A stretch of 64,000 bases of DNA from Sphingopyxis sp. H053 (GTDB lineage Bacteria > Pseudomonadota > Alphaproteobacteria > Sphingomonadales > Sphingomonadaceae). Positions 8,996 to 16,998 of the stretch are shown one piece after another. Below the pieces are notes generated by a model. That model was given only the letters and a program-made list of their open reading frames with translations, did not search any database and had not been told where the DNA came from. The first letter of the stretch is position 1. Each line of letters opens with the position of its first letter. Location: positions 496,001 to 560,000 of the forward strand of contig NZ_LNRU01000001.1 of assembly GCF_001468225.1 (NCBI RefSeq), read 5' to 3'. Position numbers and translations under genes: made by a program.

Positions 8996-9021
8996 ACGGC
9001 GCCGTCTTGCGACGGCGCCGT
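8996..9021. repeat. Duplicated palindrome forming a hairpin
   Basis: The self-complementary decamer ACGGCGCCGT occurs at 8996-9005 and 9012-9021, separated by CTTGCG. The copies can pair with each other to make a 10-11 bp stem with a 4-base loop. It could be a terminator remnant or protein-binding site. Confidence 0.6.
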
Positions 9022-9048
9022 GGAACTTTCGCGATGGGCGCAAAAGCG

Positions 9049-9154
9049 CTCCCCCTTGATGGGGGAGGGTTGGGTGGGGGTGACGCCTCGGGCGTCGGCC
9101 AGCGTCGCCGATGGCGACCCGCCCAGTCTCGCTGCCTCCCCCATCAAGGGGGAG
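9049..9154. repeat. 106-bp inverted-repeat element with nested hairpins
   Basis: The 20-bp arm at 9049-9068 (CTCCCCCTTGATGGGGGAGG) is an exact reverse complement of 9135-9154. Two further perfect hairpins lie inside: GACGCC-TCG-GGCGTC at 9082-9096 and GTCGCC-GAT-GGCGAC at 9104-9118. The single-stranded form would fold as a cloverleaf-like structure. It ends 11 bp beyond the thiolase stop and may serve as that gene's terminator. Similar G-rich intergenic repeats are common in sphingomonad genomes, which suggests a REP/MITE-like mobile palindrome; no transposase is nearby. Confidence 0.75.
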
Positions 9155-9165
9155 GGGGAAGAATG

Positions 9166-10353
9166 TCAGACCAGCTCGACCGCTACCGCGGTCGCTTCGC
9201 CGCCGCCGATGCACAGGCTGGCGATGCCCCGCGTCTTGCCGTGGCGCTGGAGCGCCGCGATCAGCGTCGTGATGATGCGCGTGCCGCTGGCGCCGATGGG
9301 GTGACCAAGCGCGGTCGCGCCGCCATGGACGTTGATCTTCTCGTGCGGGATGCCGAGGTCGTGCATCGCGAACATCGCAACGCAGGCAAAGGCTTCGTTG
9401 ACTTCGAACAGGTCGACGTCGCCGATCGACCAGCCGGTCTTGGCGAGCAGCTTGTTGATCGCGCCGACGGGGGCGACGGTGAAATCCTTCGGCTCCTGCG
9501 CGTGCGCGGCGTGCGCGACGAGCCGGGCGACGGGCTTGGCGCCCTTGGCGTCGGCGACCGACTGGCGGGTGAGGACAACCGCGGCGGCGCCGTCCGAAAT
9601 CGACGAGCTGGTCGCAGCGGTGATCGTGCCGTCCTTGGCAAAGGCGGGCTTCAGCGTCGGGATCTTGTCGGGCATCGCCTTGCCGGGCGCTTCGTCGGTG
9701 TCGACGACGACGTCGCCCTTGCGGCCGGCGATGGTGACCGGCGCGATTTCACTGGCGAAGGCACCGTCGCTGATCGCGCTCTTGGCGCGGCTCAGCGATT
9801 CGAGCGTGTATTCATCCTGCGCCTGACGGCTGAGCTGGTAGGCGTCGGCAGTATCTTGCGCGAAGGTGCCCATCGCGCGGCCGGCTTCATAGGCGTCCTC
9901 GAGCCCGTCGAGGAACATATGGTCATAGGCGGTGTCGTGACCGATGCGCGCGCCCGAACGATGCTTCTTGAGCAGATAGGGGGCGTTGGTCATCGATTCC
10001 ATGCCGCCCGCGACGATCAGGTCGACGCTGCCCGCGGCGAGCGCTTCGGCGCCCATGATCACGGTCTGCATGCCCGAACCGCACACCTTGTTGACGGTCG
10101 TGGCCTGCACCGACTTGGGCAGGCCCGCCTTGATCGCAGCCTGACGCGCCGGCGCCTGGCCGAGCCCGGCGGGGAGCACGCAGCCCATGTAGATACGCTC
10201 GATATCGTCGCCCGACACGCCCGCGCGCTCGACCGCCGCCTTCACCGCGGTCGCGCCGAGGTCGGTCGCGCTCGCGTCCGACAGGCTGCCCTGCATGCTG
10301 CCCATCGGGGTGCGGGCGTAGGAGAGGAAAACGACGGGATCGGTGGCGGTCAT
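9166..10353 (-). CDS. Acetyl-CoA C-acetyltransferase (thiolase)
   Basis: A 395-residue thiolase joining or splitting acetoacetyl-CoA-type substrates. The acyl-carrying Cys is at about 91 in NKVCGSGMQ, followed by AGGMESMTNAPY, the NEAFA motif, the GGATALGHPIGASGTR histidine block and the second catalytic Cys in CIGGGEATA. Length and motifs fit biosynthetic/degradative acetyl-CoA acetyltransferases (PhaA/AtoB/Thl type). The start at 10351-10353 gives MTATDPVVFLSYARTPMG; the open extension to 10596 is not family-like. No other beta-oxidation gene is adjacent. It differs clearly from the FadA6-like thiolase at 54142. Confidence 0.88.
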   Translation of the reverse strand: MTATDPVVFLSYARTPMGSMQGSLSDASATDLGATAVKAAVERAGVSGDDIERIYMGCVLPAGLGQAPARQAAIKAGLPKSVQATTVNKVCGSGMQTVIMGAEALAAGSVDLIVAGGMESMTNAPYLLKKHRSGARIGHDTAYDHMFLDGLEDAYEAGRAMGTFAQDTADAYQLSRQAQDEYTLESLSRAKSAISDGAFASEIAPVTIAGRKGDVVVDTDEAPGKAMPDKIPTLKPAFAKDGTITAATSSSISDGAAAVVLTRQSVADAKGAKPVARLVAHAAHAQEPKDFTVAPVGAINKLLAKTGWSIGDVDLFEVNEAFACVAMFAMHDLGIPHEKINVHGGATALGHPIGASGTRIITTLIAALQRHGKTRGIASLCIGGGEATAVAVELV

Positions 10354-10477
10354 GGCGAAAGACTCCGTAGGGGAAAGATACGTCGGCGGCCCGATTAGCG
10401 ACTTTGCTGCACTTGCGAAAGGGGGCAGCATCGGCATCGCCATTTGGTGGCGATCAAAAAATTTCGCCACCGGTCGA

Positions 10478-11263
10478 TCATTCGGACGGAAGCAGCACCT
10501 TGTAGAGCGTAGGCTGGCCGGGTGTGCGCTGCTCGACCTTGAGCACCGCCTGGCTGTCCTTGGCAACCCAGAATCGGCCGGTTGCGCCGCGACCATAGTC
10601 GAGGGTCACGACCCAGCACTCGACCCGACGCCCCCCGAAGGCGACCGGTTCGGAGCCGGCGACGCTGATGCCATAGGCTTGCGGCGCCCCGCCGCCGGGG
10701 TGATAGAAGGGGATGCGCGCCGCATAGCCTTCGCGCCAGGGCAGCGTGGTCATCATCTCGATGTCGGTCTCGAAGTTGAACGTCCCTGTCGGCGTGGCGA
10801 CGTCGAGCGCGGCAAGGCGGTTGTCGGTGACGGCCGCATCCCCGCGCACATGCCCGGGCGTGAACAACACGCCGGCAACGGCGGTCGTGGTGGCGTCGAT
10901 GAACCGGGTCCGATGCGAGAGCGGGCGGAAGGTTTCATTCTCGAACCAGCTATCGAGCCGCCGTTCGGATTGGCCGGTACCCTCCCAGATCTGCGTGATG
11001 TGGAGCCGCCGCTCGCCGGTCACCGGGTCGGGATCGAACGCGATCGTCCGGCTCCAGAGGTCGACGATCGTCCGCCGGTCACCGCGCACGGCGTAGCGAA
11101 GATAGCGCGAGGTTCCCGGGCGCAGCCGATCGAAGCGGGGCAGGGGCTGGCCAACCGCGAGCAATTCGTCCGACGCCGTTGCGGTCGGATTCTGGGCCAG
11201 GACGATCGGGACGGGAGCCAGCCCTGTCAGAAGAAAGCCGAGCAGGACGACGGAAGTTCGCAT
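10478..11263 (-). CDS. Secreted hypothetical protein, DUF3108-like
   Basis: A 261-residue exported protein with an N-terminal signal peptide (MRTSVVLLGFLLTGLAPVPIVLA). The mature part is beta-rich with alternating short strands (RYLRYAVRGDRRTIVDLWSR, RRLHITQIWEG, GRFWVAKDSQAVLKVEQRTP) reminiscent of DUF3108, whose members bind or sense hydrophobic ligands in the periplasm. The resemblance is moderate. It lies downstream of and divergent from the aldehyde dehydrogenase at 11620; no operon partner is evident. Confidence 0.6.
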   Translation of the reverse strand: MRTSVVLLGFLLTGLAPVPIVLAQNPTATASDELLAVGQPLPRFDRLRPGTSRYLRYAVRGDRRTIVDLWSRTIAFDPDPVTGERRLHITQIWEGTGQSERRLDSWFENETFRPLSHRTRFIDATTTAVAGVLFTPGHVRGDAAVTDNRLAALDVATPTGTFNFETDIEMMTTLPWREGYAARIPFYHPGGGAPQAYGISVAGSEPVAFGGRRVECWVVTLDYGRGATGRFWVAKDSQAVLKVEQRTPGQPTLYKVLLPSE

Positions 11264-11619
11264 GACATTGCCCCTATGACGGATCGCGCGACGCTAGGGC
11301 GGGATCGCGTCCGGGCAATTTCCCCTCGACGAAACACATGTCTGCTTCGGTCAACGTCGCCAGCGCCTGCGGAATTGCGGTGACGGTTTGCTTTGCTCCA
11401 ATCTACTGCTGCCTGAAAAACCGCTGTCCTACAAAAGTCCGCCACACTAGCCTCCTCCGCATGTCCCGAAAAGGAGCTTTGCCAGGCCGCGATTCCAGTG
11501 TGAAGTTGCGCAGTTTTCCGCCACTTCGCCAAATCGAAACTGGCGCTCGCAGCGGGTTTCAACTTGCAACCTGCCCTTTGCCATGGTGAAACGGGCGAAA
11601 GGGTAGTGGGAGAAAGATA
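11264..11619. other. Divergent intergenic region
   Basis: A 356-bp spacer between the DUF3108-like gene and the aldehyde dehydrogenase gene. It is locally AT-richer near 11380-11470, as expected for promoters. CCCTTT at 11574-11579 and AAAGGG at 11598-11603 form an imperfect hairpin just ahead of the GGGAGAAAG ribosome-binding site of the right-hand gene. I see no convincing ORF or RNA gene. Confidence 0.5.
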
Positions 11620-13071
11620 ATGGCGACGGTCGCAAGCGAAATTGAGGGTGAAACCCAGCGTATGCACAAGGTGCTCGCAGCGCAAAAGGCGAGCTTTACC
11701 GCGGCGATGCCCGAAAGCCTGAGCGTCCGCTCCGACCGCATCGATCGTGCGATCGCGCTGCTCGTCGACAATAAAGAGGATTTCGCGAAGGCGGTGAGCG
11801 AGGATTTCGGCCATCGCAGCCGCGAACAGACGCTGATGACCGACATCATGCCTTCGGTCAGCGCCTTGAAGCATGCGAAAAAGCATATGGCGAGCTGGTC
11901 GAAGGGTGAGAAGCGCAAGCCGACTTTCCCGCTCGGCATGCTCGGCGCGAAGGCCGAGGTTGTCTATCAGCCGAAGGGCGTCGTCGGCATCGTCGCGCCG
12001 TGGAATTTTCCGGTCGGCATGGTCTTTGTGCCGATGGCGGGGGTGCTCGCGGCGGGCAACCGCGCGATGATCAAGCCGTCGGAGTTCACCGAAAATGTAT
12101 CGGCGCTGATGGCGCGGCTGGTGCCCGATTATTTCGATGCGAGCGAAATGGCGGTGTTCACGGGCGATTCCGATGTTGGCGTCGCTTTCTCGAAGCTCGC
12201 CTTCGACCATATGATCTTCACCGGCGCGACGAGTGTCGGGCGCCACATCATGCGCGCCGCCGCCGATAATCTGGTGCCCGTGACGCTCGAACTGGGCGGC
12301 AAATCGCCGACCTTCGTCGGGCGCAGCGCGAACAAGGATCTTGTGGGCCAGCGCGTCGCGCTCGGCAAGATGATGAACGCGGGGCAGATCTGCCTCGCAC
12401 CCGACTATCTGCTCGTCGCCGAGGATCAGGAAGGCGCGGTGATCGACAGCGTCACCAAGGGCGCGACCGCGCTCTATCCGACCTTGCTCGCCAACGACGA
12501 CTACACGTCGGTCGTCAACACGCGCAATTACGACCGCCTGCAATCCTACCTCGCCGACGCGCGCGAGAAGGGCGCCGAGGTGATCGAGGTCAATCCGGGC
12601 GGAGAGGATTTCGCGAGTTCGAACGGCCACAAGATGCCGCTCCACATCGTGCGCAACCCGACCGACGACATGAAGGTGATGCAGGAGGAAATCTTCGGCC
12701 CGATCCTGCCGGTGAAGACCTACAAGCATATCGACGACGCGATCGACTATGTGAACGCGAACGACCGCCCGCTCGGCCTCTATTATTTCGGGCAGGACAA
12801 GAGCGAGGAGGACCGCGTGCTGACGCGGACGATCTCGGGCGGGGTGACGGTCAACGACGTCCTGTTCCACAATGCGATGGAGGATCTGCCGTTCGGCGGG
12901 GTCGGACCGTCGGGGATGGGCAATTATCACGGCATCGACGGTTTCCGCACCTTCAGCCACGCGCGCGCCGTCTATCGCCAGCCGAAGCTCGACGTCGCGG
13001 GGCTCGCGGGCTTCAAGCCGCCCTATGGCAAGGCGACCGCGAAGACGCTCGCGAAAGAGCTCGAGAAATAG
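11620..13071 (+). CDS. Aldehyde dehydrogenase, coniferyl-aldehyde dehydrogenase type
   Basis: A 483-residue NAD(P)-dependent aldehyde dehydrogenase. The general-base Glu is at 224 in LELGGKSP and the catalytic Cys at 258 in AGQICLAPDY. The sequence around GVVGIVAPWNFPVGM, the AGQICLAPDY (rather than GQRC) active site and the C-terminal YHGIDGFRTFSHARAV are typical of the coniferyl aldehyde dehydrogenase (CalB) group, whose members oxidise aromatic or medium-chain aldehydes. The start has a clear GGGAGAAAG site. The true substrate is undetermined; no lignin-monomer genes are adjacent. A hairpin follows the stop. Confidence 0.85.
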   Translation: MATVASEIEGETQRMHKVLAAQKASFTAAMPESLSVRSDRIDRAIALLVDNKEDFAKAVSEDFGHRSREQTLMTDIMPSVSALKHAKKHMASWSKGEKRKPTFPLGMLGAKAEVVYQPKGVVGIVAPWNFPVGMVFVPMAGVLAAGNRAMIKPSEFTENVSALMARLVPDYFDASEMAVFTGDSDVGVAFSKLAFDHMIFTGATSVGRHIMRAAADNLVPVTLELGGKSPTFVGRSANKDLVGQRVALGKMMNAGQICLAPDYLLVAEDQEGAVIDSVTKGATALYPTLLANDDYTSVVNTRNYDRLQSYLADAREKGAEVIEVNPGGEDFASSNGHKMPLHIVRNPTDDMKVMQEEIFGPILPVKTYKHIDDAIDYVNANDRPLGLYYFGQDKSEEDRVLTRTISGGVTVNDVLFHNAMEDLPFGGVGPSGMGNYHGIDGFRTFSHARAVYRQPKLDVAGLAGFKPPYGKATAKTLAKELEK

Positions 13072-13082
13072 CTTGGCAAAAT

Positions 13083-13110
13083 GCGGCGCTTCGCCTTAGG
13101 GAAGCGCCGC
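13083..13110 (+). terminator. Hairpin after the aldehyde dehydrogenase gene
   Basis: GCGGCGCTTC (13083-13092) is exactly complementary to GAAGCGCCGC (13101-13110) around an 8-base loop. It begins 11 bp after the stop and ends 15 bp before the tRNA gene. There is no T-run, so if it terminates transcription it does so weakly or with Rho. Confidence 0.6.
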
Positions 13111-13125
13111 GCTTCGCGCCCACGG

Positions 13126-13210
13126 GCCCCTGTGGTGAAATTGGTAGACGCGCCGCACTCAAAATGCGGTTCCGCAAGGAGTGCTGGTTCGAGTCCGGCC
13201 AGGGGCACCA
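13126..13210 (+). tRNA. tRNA-Leu (anticodon CAA)
   Basis: An 85-nt gene with the acceptor stem GCCCCTG (13126-13132) pairing CAGGGGC (13200-13206), discriminator A and an encoded CCA at 13208-13210. The anticodon stem CCGCA/TGCGG encloses loop CTCAAAA with anticodon CAA at 13160-13162. The T-arm contains GGTTCGAGTCC. A long variable arm (TTCCGCAAGGAGT region) is characteristic of class II leucine tRNAs. Confidence 0.95.
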
Positions 13211-13541
13211 ATAACGCTTGATTTCGATGAAGCGTGACATCGAGCCGGCGAGTGCGGCCGGCTCCGCAAGGTGCATCGATCCGCCAACAGCGCGAAGTGG
13301 AAACCGGTTGCGGGCGGCGAGGATGCCGACAGCATCAGCCTGGTCGTCGGGGTGAATCCGTGGTTCTAGCCTCGCCCGGCGCGGGCCGATTGGGCTAGAG
13401 AATTAGAAATAGAAGAGAAATGCTTGCGATCCGGGGCGATTTGATATTGTCTCGCCCGGAAATTATGCCCATTCAATACATTATGACCTCACCGGTTTCA
13501 CATGTGAAAATACCGGGGTTTCAACAGTTTTGAGGGGGCGC
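13211..13541. other. Spacer with a possible gene remnant and the efflux-operon promoter
   Basis: This 331-bp stretch has two parts. The GC-rich left part contains a short open frame (13271-13369, GTG to TAG, 32 residues ending VVGVNPWF) with coding-like composition, possibly the tail of a lost gene. The right part (13385-13530) is AT-rich and carries a perfect 14-bp palindrome at 13496-13509, as expected of a promoter/operator region for the efflux operon. Confidence 0.45.
13496..13509. promoter_or_regulatory. Candidate operator palindrome of the efflux operon
   Basis: TTTCACATGTGAAA is a perfect 14-bp palindrome in the AT-rich segment 33 bp ahead of the NodT start codon, flanked on both sides by CCGG. 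Position and symmetry suit a dimeric repressor site. No regulator gene is adjacent, so the cognate protein would be encoded elsewhere. Confidence 0.5.
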
Positions 13542-14963
13542 ATGCGAAAAGCTGGAACGCATTGGCTGCTCGTTACGGCCCTTGCCGGAGGGCTGGCTGC
13601 CTGCGCCCCGACGTCCACGCGAGCCCCTCCGCAGCCCGCCATCGCCTTGCCCGACCATTGGTCCGGCGACGCGCAGGCGCTTCCGGCGGATGCCGTGCGA
13701 TACTGGACCCGGCTGAACGATCCGCTGGTCGACCGCCATGTCGAACGTGCGCTGGCGAATAACCGCGACCTGGCACAGGCGGCCGCACGCGTGGCGCAGG
13801 CACGCGCGGGCGTTCGCGCCGCGCGCGCCGGCTTCCTGCCGCAGATCGATGCCTCGGGCGGTGTCCGGCGCAACGTCGGCGATCTTGCCGATGACCGGCT
13901 GCAATTCTCGCTCGGCGCCGATGCGCAGTGGGAAATCGACCTGTTCGGCCGGATCGGCAATAATGTCGCGGCGTCGCGCGCCGACCTCGCGGCGGCGGGC
14001 TATGGCCTTGCCGACCTGCGGCGGCTGATCGCGGGACAAGTGGCGCAGGTGACGGTTTCGGCGCGCGCCTTGGCCGTGCAACGTGCGATCGCGCGCGAAA
14101 CGCTGACAATCCAGGACGAAAATCTGCAGATCGCGCGCTGGCGGCTACAGGCCGGCCTCGTGTCGAGCCTCGACGTCGAGCAGGCGGCCGCGCAGCGTGC
14201 GCAGACCGCGGCGAGCATTCCCGCACTCGAACGCGATTTCGCACAGGCGGCGAACACCATTTCGACCTTGATCGGCGAACCGCCCGGCGCGGTGCGCGCG
14301 GCGCTGGACGCCGACGCCCGCGCGATCCCCGTTCCGCCCGAGGCGGCGGGGCTAGACACGCCCGCGGCGATCCTGCGGAGCCGGCCCGACGTGCGTCAGG
14401 CCGAAGCCGCGCTGCTTGCCGATACCGCGCGTATCGGCGTCGCGCGTGCGCAATTGCTTCCGCTCGTGCGGCTGACGGGCAATATCGGAACCTCCTCGTT
14501 CGGGATCGACAATCTGTTCGACATCGTCACCGGCGGGTTGTTCGCCGGGGTCAGCCAGCTCATCTTCGACGGCGGGCGCGCCCGCGCGCAGGTTGCAGGC
14601 GCAGAGGCGGCGGCGAAGGCGTCGCTCGCGGCGTGGGAGCAGGCGATCCTCGGCGCGCTCGAGGATGTGGAAAGCGCGGCCGTGGCGTTAACGGCGGCGC
14701 GCGAGCGTGTCGTCCTTTTCGGCACGGCGCTCGAGGCCGCGAACAATGCCGCCTTGCTCGCGCGCAGCCAGTATCAGTCGGGGCTGATCGATTTCCAGAC
14801 GTTACTCACGGCCGAGAGCCAGCTGCTCGGCGCGCGCAACGCGCTCGCCGCCAGCGAGGCCGAGCGCGCCAACGCCTTCATCGCGCTGAACCAGGCGCTC
14901 GGCGGCGGATCTAGCGATGCCAATTTGGATCCGGACAGCCCGGACGGAGGAATATCACAATGA
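13542..14963 (+). CDS. NodT-family outer-membrane efflux lipoprotein
   Basis: A 473-residue TolC-like outer-membrane channel subunit. The signal peptide ends in a lipobox GLAAC, so the mature protein should be lipidated at Cys21. Two outer-membrane efflux repeats follow, with family signatures PLVDRHVERALANNRDL near 63, WEIDLFGRIGNNVAASRADL near 130, the RSRPDVRQAEAAL block near 287 and the second repeat's SLAAWEQAILGALEDVESAA. The ATG at 13542 sits 5 bp after TGAGGGGG; an upstream TTG is less likely. The stop overlaps the next ATG by 4 bp, giving a coupled tripartite efflux operon with the following three genes. Confidence 0.9.
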   Translation: MRKAGTHWLLVTALAGGLAACAPTSTRAPPQPAIALPDHWSGDAQALPADAVRYWTRLNDPLVDRHVERALANNRDLAQAAARVAQARAGVRAARAGFLPQIDASGGVRRNVGDLADDRLQFSLGADAQWEIDLFGRIGNNVAASRADLAAAGYGLADLRRLIAGQVAQVTVSARALAVQRAIARETLTIQDENLQIARWRLQAGLVSSLDVEQAAAQRAQTAASIPALERDFAQAANTISTLIGEPPGAVRAALDADARAIPVPPEAAGLDTPAAILRSRPDVRQAEAALLADTARIGVARAQLLPLVRLTGNIGTSSFGIDNLFDIVTGGLFAGVSQLIFDGGRARAQVAGAEAAAKASLAAWEQAILGALEDVESAAVALTAARERVVLFGTALEAANNAALLARSQYQSGLIDFQTLLTAESQLLGARNALAASEAERANAFIALNQALGGGSSDANLDPDSPDGGISQ

Positions 14964-16270
14964 CCGAAGCCGCGACCGAGCCGCAGGAGCTCGACGAATT
15001 CCTCGGCGCCAAGCCGCGCCCGCGCTGGCGGCGCTGGATGAAATATTGGCTGCCGGCGTTGCTGGTCCTTGTGGTGCTGCTCGGCGTCGCGACCTGCGCG
15101 CGCGGGGGCGGCGAACCGAAATATATCACCGAAAAGGTGGCGCAGCGATCGCTGGTGCTCAGCGTCACGGCGACGGGCAATCTGCGCCCGACCAATCAGG
15201 TCGAGGTCGGGTCCGAAGTGTCGGGCAAGATCGACCATATCTATGTCGATGTGAACGACCGGGTGACGCAGGGGCAGGTGCTGGCACAGATCAACACCGA
15301 CGTGATCGAGGATCAGATCACGCAGGCGCAGGCCAATCTGAACGCCGCGCGCGCGCAGGTGGCGCAGGCGCAGGCAACGCTCGACGTCGACCGCGCGCAG
15401 CTCGCGCGGCTGGAGAATGTCTTCCGCATCTCGGGCGGCAAGGTGCCGTCGCAGGTCGAGTTCGATCAGGCGAAGGGTGCGGTCAAACGCGACGTTGCGG
15501 CGGTCGCGGCGGCGAATGCGAATGTCCGCGCGGTCGAGGCGCAGCTGTCGACGTCGATCACCAACCGCAACCGCGCGGTCATCCGCTCGCCGGTCTCGGG
15601 CGTCGTGCTCGCGCGGCAGGTCGAACCGGGGCAGACGGTGGCGGCGAGCTTCAACACCCCGACTTTGTTCATCCTCGCCGAGGATCTGTCCGCAATGCAG
15701 CTTCGCGTCGAAATCGACGAAGCCGATGTCGGGCAGGTGCGCGAAGGGCAAGGGGCGAGCTTCACCGTCGATGCCTATCCGGGCCGCCGTTTTCCCGCGC
15801 GCGTCGAGCGTGTCGATCAGGCATCGAGCAACACCGCGTCGCAGGCGAGCCAGCAGTCGGCGGCCGCGACCGCGGGCAGCAACGCCGTCGTCAGTTACGA
15901 GGCGCGCCTCGCCGTCGCCAATGCCGAGGGCGTGCTGCGGCCCGGCATGACCGCGACCGCAACGATCGCGACCGGAAGCACGGGCAAGCAGCTTCTGGTA
16001 CCCAATGGCGCGTTGCGCTTCCAGCCCGACGCGAAGGAGAAGGGCGAGGCGAGCGTGCTCAATCCCGAAATCGGGCTCGAGCAGAATGAGCAGCGCGCGA
16101 CGATCGGGGCGGGCAGCCGGCAGCGTGTCTGGGTTTTGCAGGCCGACGGCAAGCTGAAGCCGATCGATGTCGTCACGGGCGAGAGCGACGGGCGCCTGAC
16201 CGCGGTGACGTCGAAGCAATTGCGCGCGGGCATGAAGGTCGTGACGGGCAAGGCAGCTGTGGCCCAGTGA
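14960..16270 (+). CDS. MacA-like periplasmic adaptor of an efflux pump
   Basis: A 436-residue membrane-fusion protein. A cytoplasmic N-tail of about 35 residues precedes one membrane anchor (WLPALLVLVVLLGVATCA). Then come a lipoyl half (LRPTNQVEVGSEVSGKID), a coiled-coil hairpin (about 115-190, repeated AQAQATLDVDRAQL), the second lipoyl half (IRSPVSGVVLARQVEPGQTV) and a beta-barrel domain with membrane-proximal C-terminus. The longer coiled coil and lipoyl layout fit the MacA branch that works with ABC transporters. It connects the inner-membrane ABC pair encoded next to the NodT channel. The GTGA overlap with the next gene shows tight coupling. Confidence 0.9.
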   Translation: MTEAATEPQELDEFLGAKPRPRWRRWMKYWLPALLVLVVLLGVATCARGGGEPKYITEKVAQRSLVLSVTATGNLRPTNQVEVGSEVSGKIDHIYVDVNDRVTQGQVLAQINTDVIEDQITQAQANLNAARAQVAQAQATLDVDRAQLARLENVFRISGGKVPSQVEFDQAKGAVKRDVAAVAAANANVRAVEAQLSTSITNRNRAVIRSPVSGVVLARQVEPGQTVAASFNTPTLFILAEDLSAMQLRVEIDEADVGQVREGQGASFTVDAYPGRRFPARVERVDQASSNTASQASQQSAAATAGSNAVVSYEARLAVANAEGVLRPGMTATATIATGSTGKQLLVPNGALRFQPDAKEKGEASVLNPEIGLEQNEQRATIGAGSRQRVWVLQADGKLKPIDVVTGESDGRLTAVTSKQLRAGMKVVTGKAAVAQ

Positions 16271-16998
16271 CCGCCAATCCGCCCTCGAAACCGCCGCTTA
16301 TCGAGCTCGAAGGGATCACCAAGACCTTCGGCAAGGGCGAGGCGGCGTTTCAGGCGCTGAAGGGCGTCGATATGCGCGTCGAGCGGGGCGATTTCGTCGC
16401 GGTGATGGGGCCTTCGGGTTCGGGCAAGTCGACGACGATGAACGTCCTCGGCTGCCTCGACGTGCCGACGAGCGGCATCTTCCGCTTTCGCGGCGTCGAG
16501 GTACAGGCGCTCGACCGCGACCAGCGCAGCCTTTTGCGCCGCCGCTATCTCGGCTTCGTGTTTCAGGGCTTCAACCTGCTGGCGCGCACGACGGCGGTCG
16601 AGAATGTCGAACTGCCCTTGCTCTATCGCGGCGAGAAGAAGGCGGTGCGCCATGCCGCCGCGATGCGCGCGCTCGATCAGGTCGGGCTCGCGCCATGGGC
16701 CGATCATACCCCCGCCGAGCTGTCGGGCGGCCAGCAACAGCGCGTCGCCATCGCGCGCGCGCTCGTCACCGAACCCGCGGTGCTGCTCGCTGACGAGCCG
16801 ACGGGCAATCTCGATACCGAACGCTCGATCGAGATCATGCAATTGCTCACCCGATTGAACGGCGAAGGCATCACCATCCTGATGGTGACGCACGAAGAGG
16901 AAATGGCGGCGTTCGCGCGCACCGTGTTCCGGTTCCGCGATGGGCTGGTCGAAAGCGTCGAGCATCGCGCGCGGGCGATCGCCGGGGAGGCCGGCTGA
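16267..16998 (+). CDS. MacB-like ABC transporter ATPase
   Basis: A 243-residue ABC ATPase of the LolD/MacB/FtsE group. The Walker A GPSGSGKST is near residue 50, the Q-loop is FVFQGFNLL, the signature is LSGGQQQRVAIARAL, Walker B is VLLADEPTGNLD and the switch His lies in MVTHEEEMA. It starts with GTG overlapping the adaptor stop. In E. coli MacB the ATPase and permease are one chain; here they are separate, as in many LolD-type systems. The exported substrate is unknown; macrolides, peptides or lipids are all possible for the family. Confidence 0.9.
   Translation: MTANPPSKPPLIELEGITKTFGKGEAAFQALKGVDMRVERGDFVAVMGPSGSGKSTTMNVLGCLDVPTSGIFRFRGVEVQALDRDQRSLLRRRYLGFVFQGFNLLARTTAVENVELPLLYRGEKKAVRHAAAMRALDQVGLAPWADHTPAELSGGQQQRVAIARALVTEPAVLLADEPTGNLDTERSIEIMQLLTRLNGEGITILMVTHEEEMAAFARTVFRFRDGLVESVEHRARAIAGEAG

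Larger units (their letters stand above)
8852..9165. other. Intergenic region upstream of the RcnB-like gene
   Basis: This 314-bp gene-free stretch holds the promoter region for the RcnB-like gene at its left end and two strong palindromic structures (8996-9021 and 9049-9154). No ORF here has coding character; those present merely read through the repeats. Confidence 0.6.

Noticed and set aside
11227..12960. A 577-codon frame opposite the aldehyde dehydrogenase gene
   Set aside because: It is antisense to a well-supported enzyme, rich in His/Arg/Asp, and has no domain, signal peptide or ribosome-binding site.
13126..13541. Genomic island integrated at tRNA-Leu
   Set aside because: No integrase and no visible repeat of the tRNA 3' end downstream; the following efflux operon has base composition like the rest.
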